Shown piece by piece: positions 50,926 to 60,250 of a stretch of DNA of 64,000 nucleotides. How positions within the stretch are numbered: the stretch's first letter is position 1; every line of letters begins with the position of its first letter. Both the position numbers and the translations under genes were made by a program. A model generated the notes under the pieces. The model made no database searches. It was not told where the DNA came from and was given only the letters and a program-made list of their open reading frames with translations. Source of the stretch: CAITJF01 sp032654645 (GTDB taxonomy: Bacteria > Pseudomonadota > Gammaproteobacteria > Burkholderiales > Gallionellaceae); the NCBI GenBank assembly GCA_032654645.1, contig JAULAW010000002.1:1-64000 (forward strand), read 5' to 3'.

Positions 50926-53430
50926 TTATCGAAACATTGGATCAAGATGCGCGTTGCTGGTCACCAAGTTCAGTACATCCTCCTGTATCTCTGGATCATT
51001 CAGTGAAAGCTTTTGCCACTGATTTCCATTCTTACGTATCAACTCAATGCGTCCTAGCCCCGGTTCCATACTGTGCGTCTTGGCATATTTTGCCAACCCC
51101 TTGGCCTTTTTCCAACTATCGGCCAATGCGGAACTGTGTGGCTCCAGAATATCCACTGTGAGTGCTTTGCCTTCGCGTCGCACGACGAGAAAATCTGGGT
51201 ACATGGGCAACACGTTTGCGCCGTCCTCATAGGGCAGTGCCAATGCCCACGGCTTGCGTTCGTAGTTGCGCAGCCAGCCGAGCACTTCGTCCCGGTCGAT
51301 TTCAGTCTGAATCGTGGCCTGCTCCCAGGTGTTCAAATCGGCTAGGTAGTTGCCATCCCCATTCACGTAAAGGTGCTTGCTGTATGAGGCAAAACCCTCC
51401 TTGCGCACGTTGACAATAATTTCAGCAGGCGGGGCAAACTCCAGCGCTTCTGGCTCTTTCGCCAGCTCGCGCACCTTGTTGTATTGCTCCCGCTCCGATG
51501 TTTTCAGCCCAGCGATGGCGATTTTATTCTTGGCGAAAAGCGCATTGATGCGAGCCTCGCAGGTTTTCTCCAACGTATCCCATGCCCGCTGATTTTGCAG
51601 TGTTAGAAACAGTTCCAGCTTTGGCCGGTTGGGGTCTTCCGGGTCATAGTTGGCCTGCCAGTATTCCATTTCCAAACCTTCGCCCAAACGCTGCCCGACG
51701 CGATGGAACAGATCATCAATGTTGCGCTCATTCAGCGGCACACGCTCTGGACTGCCGCCCAAATCTTTCCAAGTTCCCTGTTCGATGGTGACAGCATTGA
51801 CGGTAATTTCGTTGCAGCCGGATACCTTGCTGTCGAATTCTGTGTCTTCCGTGCGCAACCGCTGCATTTCACTTTTCAGCGTGCCGACAATCAAAGCCTT
51901 GGTGTCATCCAGCGCATCCATATCAACGGCGTGCAAGGTGGTCAGCAAGCGGGAAAGCTTCATCAGGCGGCGCGCATTGGATTGCTTGCGGATTTTCTCC
52001 ACTCGATAGGTGGGCAACCCGGCCAGTGCCTTGAAGCACTCCGTTATATCTTTCATACGAACCAGTGTCACCTGACTATTGCCGTCCGCATCAATATCCG
52101 TAGGGGGCACGCTATCCGGGTCGTTTTTCAGACGATCCACCACAGCGGCTACGCCTTGCTGGTTAAAGTGCGGCAGGTAAAGCGAAACCGAATTGAGCAA
52201 CTCCAAACCTTCCACGCGCCTTGCCAGCGGCGTGCGGATCATGCGCCCGATAAGCTGTGCAATCAGCGTATGGTCTTGCGCACGGCGGAAGGACATCATC
52301 ACTTCCGCACGCGGACAATCCCAGCCGGTTGTCAGCGCCATCTTGAAGAAAATAAACTTGACTGTGGTTTCTTCCTGAATACTTGATGCGTCAATCTTGC
52401 GAATTTTGTGATGCCCGGCAGTCACCTCGTTATCTTCCTGAAAAGCGTGCGCCAGTTCTTCATCTTTGATTTGTCCAACTTCACTTTCAAGCGTCTGTAT
52501 GGCCAGCGCCAAGTCGGTGCGTGTCAGCACCGCACCGTTGCCATCTTCAACCTGAATCACCATTGCCGGATGAATTGCCGGAATACCTTGTTCATTGGTG
52601 TAATCGTTCCAAGCGCTGCGCATCTTCACCCAGCGTTTCGCCGCTGCGGCCAACAATGTCCAGTCGCTCGGCTGTTCAACATCCGGGTGAAACAGGACGA
52701 TCTTGTCTTTTAGCAAACCAGAATTGCGCACATCATCGGGGCGAATGTTGACGGGTCGCGCCATACGTCCAAAGGTGGCCTGTGTTGCTGCCAATAAATT
52801 ATTGAAGCGGTCGGGTGTGGCCGATACTCCAAGAATCAGTTTGATCGGTTCGATCACGCCAGGCTCGCCCAGCACAAATTTTTGTACGATGGTCTGGGTT
52901 TGATTTTCTTCGCGGGTAGTGCGATTCATGCCACGATGCGCCTCGTCGATGACGAGATAAAACTTGTCGCCCAACTCTTTTTCCGTATTCTCGATGGTTT
53001 CCCAAATCGTGAACTGGCGCTTGTCTCCCTTGGTGACCAGATTTTTATCCTTGCCCAACTTTTGCGTATTGAGGAAATAGATACGGCCACCGGTAAAGTT
53101 TTTCTGGTCAAAATCGGTATCCACAATCACCAACTCATGTTCGCGAAAGCGCGTGCTGGTGCCGACGATTTTCTTGCGCGATTGCTCGTTTAGTTCCGGT
53201 TGGTCGGACAACCAAAGAAATACGGCCTCCGGCTCGGCAGGGATTTCATCCGTGCCCATCAAGATGTCTTCCATCAGCTTGGTGGTGATGACCGTTTTAC
53301 CCGAGCCGGTAGGGGATGCCAGAATCACGGCCTGTGCGCCCCCTTCGCGGGCTTCGCGTTTGGCATTGCGCACCTGCTTGCGTAGTTCCGCCACGGCATC
53401 CACCTGAAATTCTTTGAGTTCTAGTTTCAT
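50926..53430 (-). CDS. res: Type III restriction enzyme Res subunit
   Basis: 834-residue DNA translocase/nuclease. Helicase motifs: SPTGSGKT (Walker A, near residue 40), VIDEAHRG (motif II), GVSATP (III) and AQLIGRMIRTP (VI). The C-terminal part has a PD-type nuclease segment MYPDFLVVRREGKALTVDIL, with EPH where classical enzymes have ExK; this variant is plausible but catalysis is not proved. It lies 15 bp after mod; the two act as a complex, cleaving when unmodified sites face each other. Confidence 0.9.
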   Translation of the reverse strand: MKLELKEFQVDAVAELRKQVRNAKREAREGGAQAVILASPTGSGKTVITTKLMEDILMGTDEIPAEPEAVFLWLSDQPELNEQSRKKIVGTSTRFREHELVIVDTDFDQKNFTGGRIYFLNTQKLGKDKNLVTKGDKRQFTIWETIENTEKELGDKFYLVIDEAHRGMNRTTREENQTQTIVQKFVLGEPGVIEPIKLILGVSATPDRFNNLLAATQATFGRMARPVNIRPDDVRNSGLLKDKIVLFHPDVEQPSDWTLLAAAAKRWVKMRSAWNDYTNEQGIPAIHPAMVIQVEDGNGAVLTRTDLALAIQTLESEVGQIKDEELAHAFQEDNEVTAGHHKIRKIDASSIQEETTVKFIFFKMALTTGWDCPRAEVMMSFRRAQDHTLIAQLIGRMIRTPLARRVEGLELLNSVSLYLPHFNQQGVAAVVDRLKNDPDSVPPTDIDADGNSQVTLVRMKDITECFKALAGLPTYRVEKIRKQSNARRLMKLSRLLTTLHAVDMDALDDTKALIVGTLKSEMQRLRTEDTEFDSKVSGCNEITVNAVTIEQGTWKDLGGSPERVPLNERNIDDLFHRVGQRLGEGLEMEYWQANYDPEDPNRPKLELFLTLQNQRAWDTLEKTCEARINALFAKNKIAIAGLKTSEREQYNKVRELAKEPEALEFAPPAEIIVNVRKEGFASYSKHLYVNGDGNYLADLNTWEQATIQTEIDRDEVLGWLRNYERKPWALALPYEDGANVLPMYPDFLVVRREGKALTVDILEPHSSALADSWKKAKGLAKYAKTHSMEPGLGRIELIRKNGNQWQKLSLNDPEIQEDVLNLVTSNAHLDPMFR

Positions 53431-53445
53431 TTTGTCGCTGCTCCC

Positions 53446-55758
53446 TTAACGCCGCTGGGTGTTGATCTTGAAATTTTCCAGATAGTTTTTGTATAGCTGT
53501 ACGACCTCAATATGTTCCGGCAAATCACTGCGCATATCGTGGTAAGCGCTATCCGAATTGGTTACCAGAAACACATGCGTCAAATCGGTACGACCTTCGA
53601 TCTTGGCAAGAAACTCGCGGAATCGCCCCTCGCGCATCAGTACGACAAAAGGGCAGCCATCGGGGATTAACCAGTGCGCATGTGCGTCAGGCGCTTCCGG
53701 GTGCGCGCCTTTCGCGCCTGCCATCATCCATAGCATCGGCAGAATGGCGGCAAACTGCCTGCCCATTGCGACCTCCGTCGGTTCCAAAAAATCCAATTTG
53801 AAATAGGCAAGATTGGCGGCAAAGCCAGCCGCCATTGGGCGCTTCTCATCCTCTTCTGCCGACAGCGGCCCCAGCGTTTCCTTGATCTGCGCGGCCAGTG
53901 CATTGAATAGTCTGCTTTCGGTTGTCACCACCAAAATATCCGTCAGGTGATCTGCCTCGGCCAACTCTTCCAACCAAGCCGCAGCCTGCTGCACATCCCA
54001 TAACACCGACACAGGCAAATCATCATCAAGAAACCAAGGCGCATCGGCGACCAGTTTCGATTGCGGCAAACCGGGCACCAGCGCGACCAATTGCTTACGC
54101 TGTGCCAGCGACAGCGTGCGCCCATCAGCAAATCCCAATTGGCGAATGATGCGTGGTTTTTCGATGCTGACATTGCGCCCAGTGAAATACTCACCACTTA
54201 GCACCGTGCCATCGTCACGCTTGCCCAAGATGGTGTATTTGTTGCGTGGCCAAGTGACTGAACGGCAAATACCCACGGCATCCCAAGCCTCATCACCCGG
54301 CTGCAAACCTTGCGCCGTCATGGTGCTGGCCTCTTCTTCCGACACTTCGTTATTGGTCACCAGAATGCACTGACGCTGCCCGCCATCCGTGGCGTTGAGT
54401 AAGTTGACGGCATTGAGCGTGGTGCCGCTGCCTGCGAAGAAATCCGCTATCAGAGCACTCTTTCGGTGCAAGCACACAGTTGCTATGCAATCACGAACTG
54501 CGTATAGCGACTTCGGGAAGGAGAATCCTGGAGCACTACCAAAAACTTTGTTTAGAAACTCGCTACCATAAGTGCTGGCATCAAGTGTTGGCTTGCTCCA
54601 AACGGTCTTATAACGCTTTGAGGTTTTTTCCTTGAGGGTGTAGTAAACATGAATTCCGTAGCTCTGTTTTCTTGCAAAAACCTTACCTACACGGTACTCG
54701 GCTAACATTCTTTCGGCACCGTAATACCAGTTGCGCTCTACACCCTGCTTATCAACTGGCCAGATGGGAACCAATCCATCCATAGGGGTATCACTACGCT
54801 GAACATCAAGTGCCAGTGACTCACCTGCTCGTACAATTTCTAGTGTTTCTGGGTTTACCCATATAGGATAAAACTGTTTCGGTCTAGCAGATCGAAGTGA
54901 GTTGTTGCCAGTACGCCTTAAATTGCGCGTCTCACCGCCAATAATCAAATCGGATGGCTCCTCTCCAACGGCTCCGGGCACGTCAGGTACAACCACGATG
55001 GCATACTCATGAGTCTTTGCAAATTCCTCACCTTGTCTGCCTCGTTTGTTGTGTTCGATAACGACATTGAAAATGTTGTAGCCAGAAAAAATATCAGTAA
55101 GCAAACAGCGAAGATTGTGGAATTCATTATCATCAATTGTGACGATCAACACCCCGTCAACTTTGAGTAATCGCTTAGCGAGTTGCAGGCGTTTTTCCAT
55201 GAACGTGAGCCACTTGGAATGCCGCCAGCCGTCGTTGCCATCCACGTAATCGTTGTTGTATTTCCAGTCCCGTGCGCCCGTGTTGTAGGGCGGATCAATG
55301 TAGATGCAATCCACCTTGCCCGAGTAGAGGTAGTCCAGCAATTGCAGGGCGTGATAGTTGTCTGCTTCGATCAGGATATGGTGCGGTTGGCTGGGGTCGC
55401 TGTTTTGCACCTGATCCACTGGCACTAGCGCCGGATGGATGGCTTGCCCCATGCGCCGCACTACGGTCAAGGTATCGACCGGGGCGCTTTCCCGGCTATC
55501 ATCGGCATCCTTCACCAGTTCAGCCAAGCCATCGCGCACCCGCGATACGCGATAGGTTTCAGTTAGGACACTGGCTTTTTTAGCGACTGTTAATCCGGCA
55601 CGCACCGGCACGCGGTATACGCGCACGACTTCCGGTTGGTGTTGTTCAAATACGAGGCCAAACTTCTTTTGTGCCTTGAGCGCTTTGACTTCCTCGGCAA
55701 TTGTTCCGCGAAGCTCAGTATCTTTGATTTCGGCTATTTTTTCTTCCAAGCGTGCCAT
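53446..55758 (-). CDS. mod: Type III DNA adenine methyltransferase Mod
   Basis: 770 residues. The beta-class order is seen: motif IV DPPYNTG (near residue 157) precedes the SAM-binding motif I DFFAGSGTTLNAVN (near 445). The central target-recognition region is divergent as usual, so the recognition site cannot be inferred. It modifies adenine and also confers specificity on Res. It reads divergently from the XRE regulator, with two palindromes between them. Confidence 0.92.
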   Translation of the reverse strand: MARLEEKIAEIKDTELRGTIAEEVKALKAQKKFGLVFEQHQPEVVRVYRVPVRAGLTVAKKASVLTETYRVSRVRDGLAELVKDADDSRESAPVDTLTVVRRMGQAIHPALVPVDQVQNSDPSQPHHILIEADNYHALQLLDYLYSGKVDCIYIDPPYNTGARDWKYNNDYVDGNDGWRHSKWLTFMEKRLQLAKRLLKVDGVLIVTIDDNEFHNLRCLLTDIFSGYNIFNVVIEHNKRGRQGEEFAKTHEYAIVVVPDVPGAVGEEPSDLIIGGETRNLRRTGNNSLRSARPKQFYPIWVNPETLEIVRAGESLALDVQRSDTPMDGLVPIWPVDKQGVERNWYYGAERMLAEYRVGKVFARKQSYGIHVYYTLKEKTSKRYKTVWSKPTLDASTYGSEFLNKVFGSAPGFSFPKSLYAVRDCIATVCLHRKSALIADFFAGSGTTLNAVNLLNATDGGQRQCILVTNNEVSEEEASTMTAQGLQPGDEAWDAVGICRSVTWPRNKYTILGKRDDGTVLSGEYFTGRNVSIEKPRIIRQLGFADGRTLSLAQRKQLVALVPGLPQSKLVADAPWFLDDDLPVSVLWDVQQAAAWLEELAEADHLTDILVVTTESRLFNALAAQIKETLGPLSAEEDEKRPMAAGFAANLAYFKLDFLEPTEVAMGRQFAAILPMLWMMAGAKGAHPEAPDAHAHWLIPDGCPFVVLMREGRFREFLAKIEGRTDLTHVFLVTNSDSAYHDMRSDLPEHIEVVQLYKNYLENFKINTQRR

Positions 55759-55795
55759 TTAGTAAATTTGTCTTTTCGTCATAAAAAATGGCAAA

Positions 55796-55832
55796 TATGT
55801 CCACGGGACATAATTATGCAGTCATTATGACT
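55796..55832. promoter_or_regulatory. Twin palindromes between mod and regulator
   Basis: TATGTCC-ACG-GGACATA (55796-55812) and AGTCAT-T-ATGACT (55820-55832), centres 22 bp apart (two helical turns). They lie in the 117-bp divergent gap. This resembles operators of R-M control (C) proteins and is probably bound by the XRE protein encoded at 55876. Confidence 0.65.
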
Positions 55833-55875
55833 TTATGTCAGTGCAAATCTGTCTCAATGCCAAGGACAATTGGCT

Positions 55876-56238
55876 ATGGACATCGGGCAAGCAATATTGG
55901 AAATCCGCAAGGAAAAAGGACTGAAGCAAGAAGCGGTGGCGCTAATCGTCAATACGGATTCAGGCTATTTGTCACGCATTGAATCGGGTAGCCGAAAACC
56001 GTCTCTGCCGATGTTGGGGAAAATTGCGACTGCGATGGGTGTGACAGTGTCGCTCATCGTGGCAAAGGCTGAAGGCATTTCATTGGCCGATAGGCAGATG
56101 CTTGAGCAGAACTGGAATAACATTTCTGAAGAAGCTATCCAACTCCGTCAACAATTCCGTACCCTCACACCAGAAAATCAGCGCGCCTTGCTGGAGATCG
56201 CCAAGGTACTGAACCGCTTGCAGCGGGATAAGTATTGA
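55876..56238 (+). CDS. XRE-family regulator (R-M control protein-like)
   Basis: 120 residues. N-terminal helix-turn-helix (GQAILEIRKEKGLKQEAVAL, SGYLSRIESGSRKPSL) and a helical C-terminal tail (LTPENQRALLEIAKVLNRLQ). Start ATG 55876 has AAGGA nine bases upstream; the TTG at 55870 is less likely. Divergent from mod, so control of the type III system is the likely job. Its stop is immediately followed by the convergent integrase end. Confidence 0.85.
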   Translation: MDIGQAILEIRKEKGLKQEAVALIVNTDSGYLSRIESGSRKPSLPMLGKIATAMGVTVSLIVAKAEGISLADRQMLEQNWNNISEEAIQLRQQFRTLTPENQRALLEIAKVLNRLQRDKY

Positions 56239-57351
56239 TTATTTGACCAGCACTCCCAGCCCAGAGTTACGCATTTCCTGGGCAATCGCCTTCGCCAGTT
56301 CGTTAACACCCGGCTGCATGGCCTGCTGCGGCGTTGCCAGTCCCTTGATGATTTCACTCTGCCGCTGATACGACACTTCGCCGTAATTCAAAAATGTCGT
56401 CATGACTTTCTCATGCCCAAGGTTCTGGCTCCATGCCTTGAATGCTTCGGGGTTATTGCAGGTGGTTTCTCCCAGCCGGACAAGCGTGTTTCTAAAACTG
56501 TGCGGATTAAAGTAATCCAGCCCGGCACTGACGAAAGCATCACGAAAGATGGTGCGGATCGGGGTGGCAGTGCTCCAATGTTTACGATCAAGGCCAACCA
56601 CTTCAAATTGCCTGGATGCGCCGACAGCAATACGTGTTGCGGGGAAAACGGGATCGTCATTGCCCCAATGCAACTCATCGCGCAGATAGCTCACCCAGTC
56701 CGCCACGATTTCAACAATCTCGTCGCCCACCGGGAAGAAGAAGGTGGTAAAGGTTTTGCTGAATTTGGTTTTGACATCACGCGCATCTTGATAGAAACAG
56801 CCTTCAGGCAAGTCGATATGCTTGAGTTTCGTGGAGGCGATGGCGCTATCCCGTGCGCCGGTGAGCAGGGTGAAGGCAATCAGTGCGCGGTTGCGGCGTT
56901 CAATCTCTGTATTGACCGGCATCAAGGCGATGACGTGCTTGATCTGCGCCATCGTGGGCGAGCGTTGTTCCCGTTTGGCCGTGGCGATGCGGGTGTCTTT
57001 TTCCGACAAGTTGAAATACTCTGCGTCTGAATACTGAATGCGCGATTTGTAGCCGGTTTCCCGCGATAGCCATTGGAAAAACTGCTTGAGCTGGTTGAGG
57101 GTGGCGTGCAGCGTCGCCTTGCTCAACTTATCGCCGGACAGTTTCGCCTTCTGTTCGGCAAGGTGTTTCTTGAATGCGACGGCTTGTTCAAAATGAAATG
57201 CCTTGAAATCGCGATGCCTGGTATAGACCTCAAACCGGTTGAGTGCCTTCGCCACCGCGTCCACGGTCGGCTCGCTATGCCGCATGGCTTCTTTCAAATA
57301 AGCGAAGTATTTGCGCTTGATTCTTTCGTTACTGGCGTTGTGTGTTGTCAT
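56239..57351 (-). CDS. Tyrosine recombinase/integrase
   Basis: 370 residues. N-terminal SAM-like DNA-binding domain (about 15-125) and a complete catalytic domain: Arg in LLTGARDSAI, HSFRNT (His-x-x-Arg), LGHEKVMTTFLNYG with the second His and the Tyr nucleophile. It is the second complete integrase in the island. It is preceded, 13 bp upstream on the same strand, by a helix-turn-helix/zinc-ribbon protein. It may mobilise a smaller internal module. Confidence 0.88.
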   Translation of the reverse strand: MTTHNASNERIKRKYFAYLKEAMRHSEPTVDAVAKALNRFEVYTRHRDFKAFHFEQAVAFKKHLAEQKAKLSGDKLSKATLHATLNQLKQFFQWLSRETGYKSRIQYSDAEYFNLSEKDTRIATAKREQRSPTMAQIKHVIALMPVNTEIERRNRALIAFTLLTGARDSAIASTKLKHIDLPEGCFYQDARDVKTKFSKTFTTFFFPVGDEIVEIVADWVSYLRDELHWGNDDPVFPATRIAVGASRQFEVVGLDRKHWSTATPIRTIFRDAFVSAGLDYFNPHSFRNTLVRLGETTCNNPEAFKAWSQNLGHEKVMTTFLNYGEVSYQRQSEIIKGLATPQQAMQPGVNELAKAIAQEMRNSGLGVLVK

Positions 57352-57364
57352 GGTACTGGTCTCC

Positions 57365-57835
57365 TTATTTCAAGTCACTGTTTACGGTAGGTTGGTTGCT
57401 CTCAACTATGTGTTGCAGTGCTTGCGGTAGCGTGATGTCCATTTGGCGGCGAAACAGCTCTAACTTGGAAAAACTGATACGCCGATTCATCATCAATTCG
57501 CAGTCAGGGCAGATCGCCAGCAGATTGCCGACCGTGGCAGTGACTGGCTGATATTCGGCCATATCACCGGCGGGCACTTTGGGGGCGCGGCATCGGACAC
57601 AATAGATTTCCCCCGGCTTGCATGGTTTTTTGTTTTTTATCCGTTTCGCTTTGAGAAAGGCCGCTAGGGTATCCCCCCGAAAAAGCATTGGTTTTTTGTT
57701 GTCAATCGGTGCAAGTCCGCTTTTCTTCCAATTCAGTACTGTATTTTTATGGACGCCATACAGGTCGGCCACCTCTTCCACAGAGTAAGTACGAAGAGTT
57801 TTAACGTGGAGATGGTTTGGGTGGCGTTTGCTCAT
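57365..57835 (-). CDS. Helix-turn-helix / zinc-ribbon protein
   Basis: 156 residues. N-terminal MerR/AlpA-like helix-turn-helix (YSVEEVADLYGVHKNTVLNW) and a central four-cysteine ribbon (YCVRCRAPK and AICPDCELMM). Such proteins often accompany integrases and may act as a directionality or targeting factor. Followed by the integrase gene after 13 bp. Confidence 0.78.
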   Translation of the reverse strand: MSKRHPNHLHVKTLRTYSVEEVADLYGVHKNTVLNWKKSGLAPIDNKKPMLFRGDTLAAFLKAKRIKNKKPCKPGEIYCVRCRAPKVPAGDMAEYQPVTATVGNLLAICPDCELMMNRRISFSKLELFRRQMDITLPQALQHIVESNQPTVNSDLK

Positions 57836-57893
57836 GACTCAGCACAGCGGGAACAACATGCCGGGGTATGGCAATATAGAAAGGCGCACGGTA

Positions 57894-57991
57894 GGCGTGT
57901 CATATCGTTTCTGGAATGGGCTGATTTAACACGGCGGGCGTGTCATATAGCGCATCTACCCGGTTGGGGTCACACGCCGGGCGTGTCATAT
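57894..57991. repeat. Three 12-bp iteron-like repeats, 43-bp period
   Basis: GGCGTGTCATAT occurs at 57894-57905, 57937-57948 and 57980-57991, with exactly 43 bp between starts. The last two lie in the 3' coding end of the next gene (as YDTPA/DMTRPA-type codons), the first mostly beyond its stop. The strict period suggests protein-binding iterons. Confidence 0.6.
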
Positions 57992-58448
57992 CGGCCTCAT
58001 TTAACCCGCCGGACGTGGGAGTGATTCTGATTTTCAATGGGGGTAACGGATCATGTAATCGCCATGTGCTCATCGGCCTTTCGGTTGCTTTGATGTCGAG
58101 CTTGCCGCCGCATTCGTCGATGGCAAAGAAGGTGAGTGCGTAGAGGTTGGGGCGTTTGCGGTTGCCATAGCGAGATACAAGGATCAGTTCACAGTCGAGC
58201 AACTCCTGCCGCGCCTTATTGAGCGTGTCGCGCGATTTCCAGCCGCGCTTTTCCATGATTGTCCATGCCAGACATAGATCGCCGTTGTTGAAGCCCTTGA
58301 ATTGCGCCAGCAGGTCAATCAGCAGCTTGACTGCGTGTGCGGACAGGCCGATATAAACCTGACTTGCCAGCAAGCAGTGGGGCAAGGCGGCGAACCCGCC
58401 CGGCTCACGGCGTACCGGTGACAGCCAGTTTTTCTTTTTCTGCGCCAC
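57900..58448 (-). CDS. Island protein, winged-helix/replication-like
   Basis: 182 residues. The middle (GLSAHAVKLLIDLLAQFKGF, NNGDLCLAWTIMEKRGWKSR, KARQELLDCELILVSRYGNR) has the look of a winged-helix DNA-binding domain as in small replication or regulatory proteins of integrative elements. The C-terminal 40 residues include the codons that form the 43-bp-spaced repeats. I cannot name a specific family. It lies just downstream of alpA. Confidence 0.6.
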   Translation of the reverse strand: MAQKKKNWLSPVRREPGGFAALPHCLLASQVYIGLSAHAVKLLIDLLAQFKGFNNGDLCLAWTIMEKRGWKSRDTLNKARQELLDCELILVSRYGNRKRPNLYALTFFAIDECGGKLDIKATERPMSTWRLHDPLPPLKIRITPTSGGLNEADMTRPACDPNRVDALYDTPAVLNQPIPETI

Positions 58449-58454
58449 GAAATG

Positions 58455-58676
58455 CTAGGCCGAAGTCCGCATAATCAGGGCGCGGATGTCTTCCACACGC
58501 CACGCAGTGATGCGTCGCCCAAGCGTTCGCACCGGTTGCGGGTAGCGGCCAGATTTAACGCCCTCCCACCAGGTCGATTTGCTTACGGGTATGACTGCGG
58601 GGATCGGCGGTTTTGCTTTTGGGTTGCCGATGATTTGCGAGAGGCGAAGATAGCCTTCTTCAGGTAGGTGGTTCAT
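58455..58676 (-). CDS. alpA: AlpA-family excisionase/regulator
   Basis: 73-residue helix-turn-helix protein: LRLSQIIGNPKAK, VIPVSKSTWWEGVKSGRYPQ, RRITAWRVEDI. AlpA proteins activate excision of P4-like islands, fitting the P4-type integrase at 60251-61480. Confidence 0.88.
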   Translation of the reverse strand: MNHLPEEGYLRLSQIIGNPKAKPPIPAVIPVSKSTWWEGVKSGRYPQPVRTLGRRITAWRVEDIRALIMRTSA

Positions 58677-58792
58677 TGTGGATTGCTCCCGTCTAAGTAA
58701 GGCCAGTGCTGGCCGACGGGTGAATCCTACATATTAAAAAAATGCCAGTATGGTAAGCGGGAAAGCGTCTCGTTAGCGGTGCTGGCGGGGTC

Positions 58793-60240
58793 TTAGCGGG
58801 ACGTTAGCGGGGTAATCGTGATCTTTTTGGCTCGGCGCTCAAGGCGCTTTCTTAGCATTTTCATGTCCAGCTTAGATGGTTCGCCACTCTCGTTTACCCA
58901 TAAGACGTAATCAGGTTTGGCTTCGGTGATGCAGCCTCCCGTTTGAGCGCGGCTCTTGAGTTTTTGCATGATCTCGTATGGCGTGGCTTGCTTGCCAAGC
59001 TCAAGTATCACCTCTTCAATTTCTGCGCTCATGGCATCAATCCGGGTTTTCTTGACGAGGGATTCGCCCTTTGACAGAACATTGATCGAGGCATTGAGCG
59101 GTTTGACCAAATTATTCCGGTCTATTTTATCGCTACCAAAATCGGATGCCTCAATCTCTTCGATATGAGAGAGCTGAAACAGGCCAGTTTCGAGTGGCGG
59201 AAATGATCCAGCCCCGGAAAAGGTTGCCTCCGTTCCTCCGTAGATCGGATGGCAATCCATAAGCCGCGATTCGGCGATCTTGGCCAGAATGTAGGCTACT
59301 GGTTGGATGTTTGGCTGTTTGCTCCAGCGTTCAATCAGCGCATTTCCTGTGATGTAGCGCTCAGCAGGTTGAAAGTTGGCAATCTCCTCTGCGAGAAACC
59401 AGCAACTCATCAGCGGAGCGAGATAGTCGAAGCTGCCAACATGGTTTGCATAATAAAACTTCGGGGGCGGATCAAGTTCATTTGCATTCAGATAAGCTGT
59501 GAGGCCACCTAGCCCTGGCCCCGGCCCATAAAACAGCCAAGCAGCCAGTTCTTCAGGTGTTGCATCCAACCGTTCCGCAAGTAACTTCATGGCTTTCGGG
59601 TAGGCAATGTATTCCGGCTTGCCTGCGGAATTCGTGGTTACGGTTGCCTGCTTGCCGTTTGAATTGCGTTGGTGGTCAGTGGGGTTTTTATACGGCTGTT
59701 TTTCTTCTTTTTTCATATTGGCAAGTTCACGTTGCAATTCGGCGAGACGGGTTTCCTTCTGCGCAAGGTCAATAGCTGTCGGTGTCGCAATAGCAGACCA
59801 CTGCTCAATCTGAGCCTCAAGAGCCTGCATTTTTTGATAAAAGTCCCACCAGTATTGCCGATCACTCTCCATCGCCGGGTCGTGCTGGTAATCCCATTGT
59901 GCCGCCACACTTCGCCGTTGATCTGGCGACAAAGCATCCCAAGGCATCGGAGAAAAATCTGTTTCGACGCGATGGCATTGTTTATCAGGCAAGCCATCCT
60001 TTGGATTGTCAAACCAACCATCCAGCGCCTTCGATAGAGCGTGCTTATCGGGTTGTCACACCCACCCACTACCGGTAGTGGGTTTTGAGAACAGGTAAGC
60101 AAAAGGCTCGCCGGGCTGGATGGTCGCGACGGCCTGTGCCACAAGGCTTGCCGGATGGACATATATTGGCCGCCGACCTACTACATCTAGTAGTCGGGTG
60201 TGACAACCCGATAAGCACGCGATAGAGAATCAAATGTCAT
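58793..60240 (-). pseudogene. Island gene split by a 180-bp MITE
   Basis: The original start is ATG 60240, 11 bp after the integrase stop and behind GAGAAAG. After seven codons (MTFDSLS) a 180-bp element plus 8-bp target duplication interrupts it. Removing these 188 bp rejoins the frame as MTFDSLSKALDGWFDNPKDG and gives a 419-residue protein. The remaining open part starts at TTG 59992 (399 residues). Visible features: a coiled-coil segment near residues 55-95, a proline/glycine part (FYGPGPGLGGL) and a basic C-terminus. Family not recognised. Whether the shortened product is made is unknown. Confidence 0.8.
60040..60219. mobile_element. 180-bp MITE with 24-bp TIRs and 8-bp TSD
   Basis: Perfect 24-bp terminal inverted repeats (60040-60063 and 60196-60219; outer bases CGTGCTTATCGGG). 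Direct target duplication CGATAGAG flanks at 60032-60039 and 60220-60227. Inside are an 18-bp perfect palindrome CCCACTACCGGTAGTGGG (60065-60082) and an imperfect hairpin at 60173-60197. No coding capacity, so it depends on a transposase supplied elsewhere. The IS family is not identified; 8-bp duplications occur in several. Confidence 0.88.
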
Positions 60241-60250
60241 CGTAACTTTC

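Noticed and set aside
55796..55832. Reading the palindromes as CRISPR repeats
   Set aside because: Only two different palindromes, no repeated unit with spacers and no cas genes in the window.
57894..57991. CRISPR-like array from the 43-bp-spaced repeats
   Set aside because: The repeated unit is only 12 bp, just three copies exist and two lie in coding sequence.
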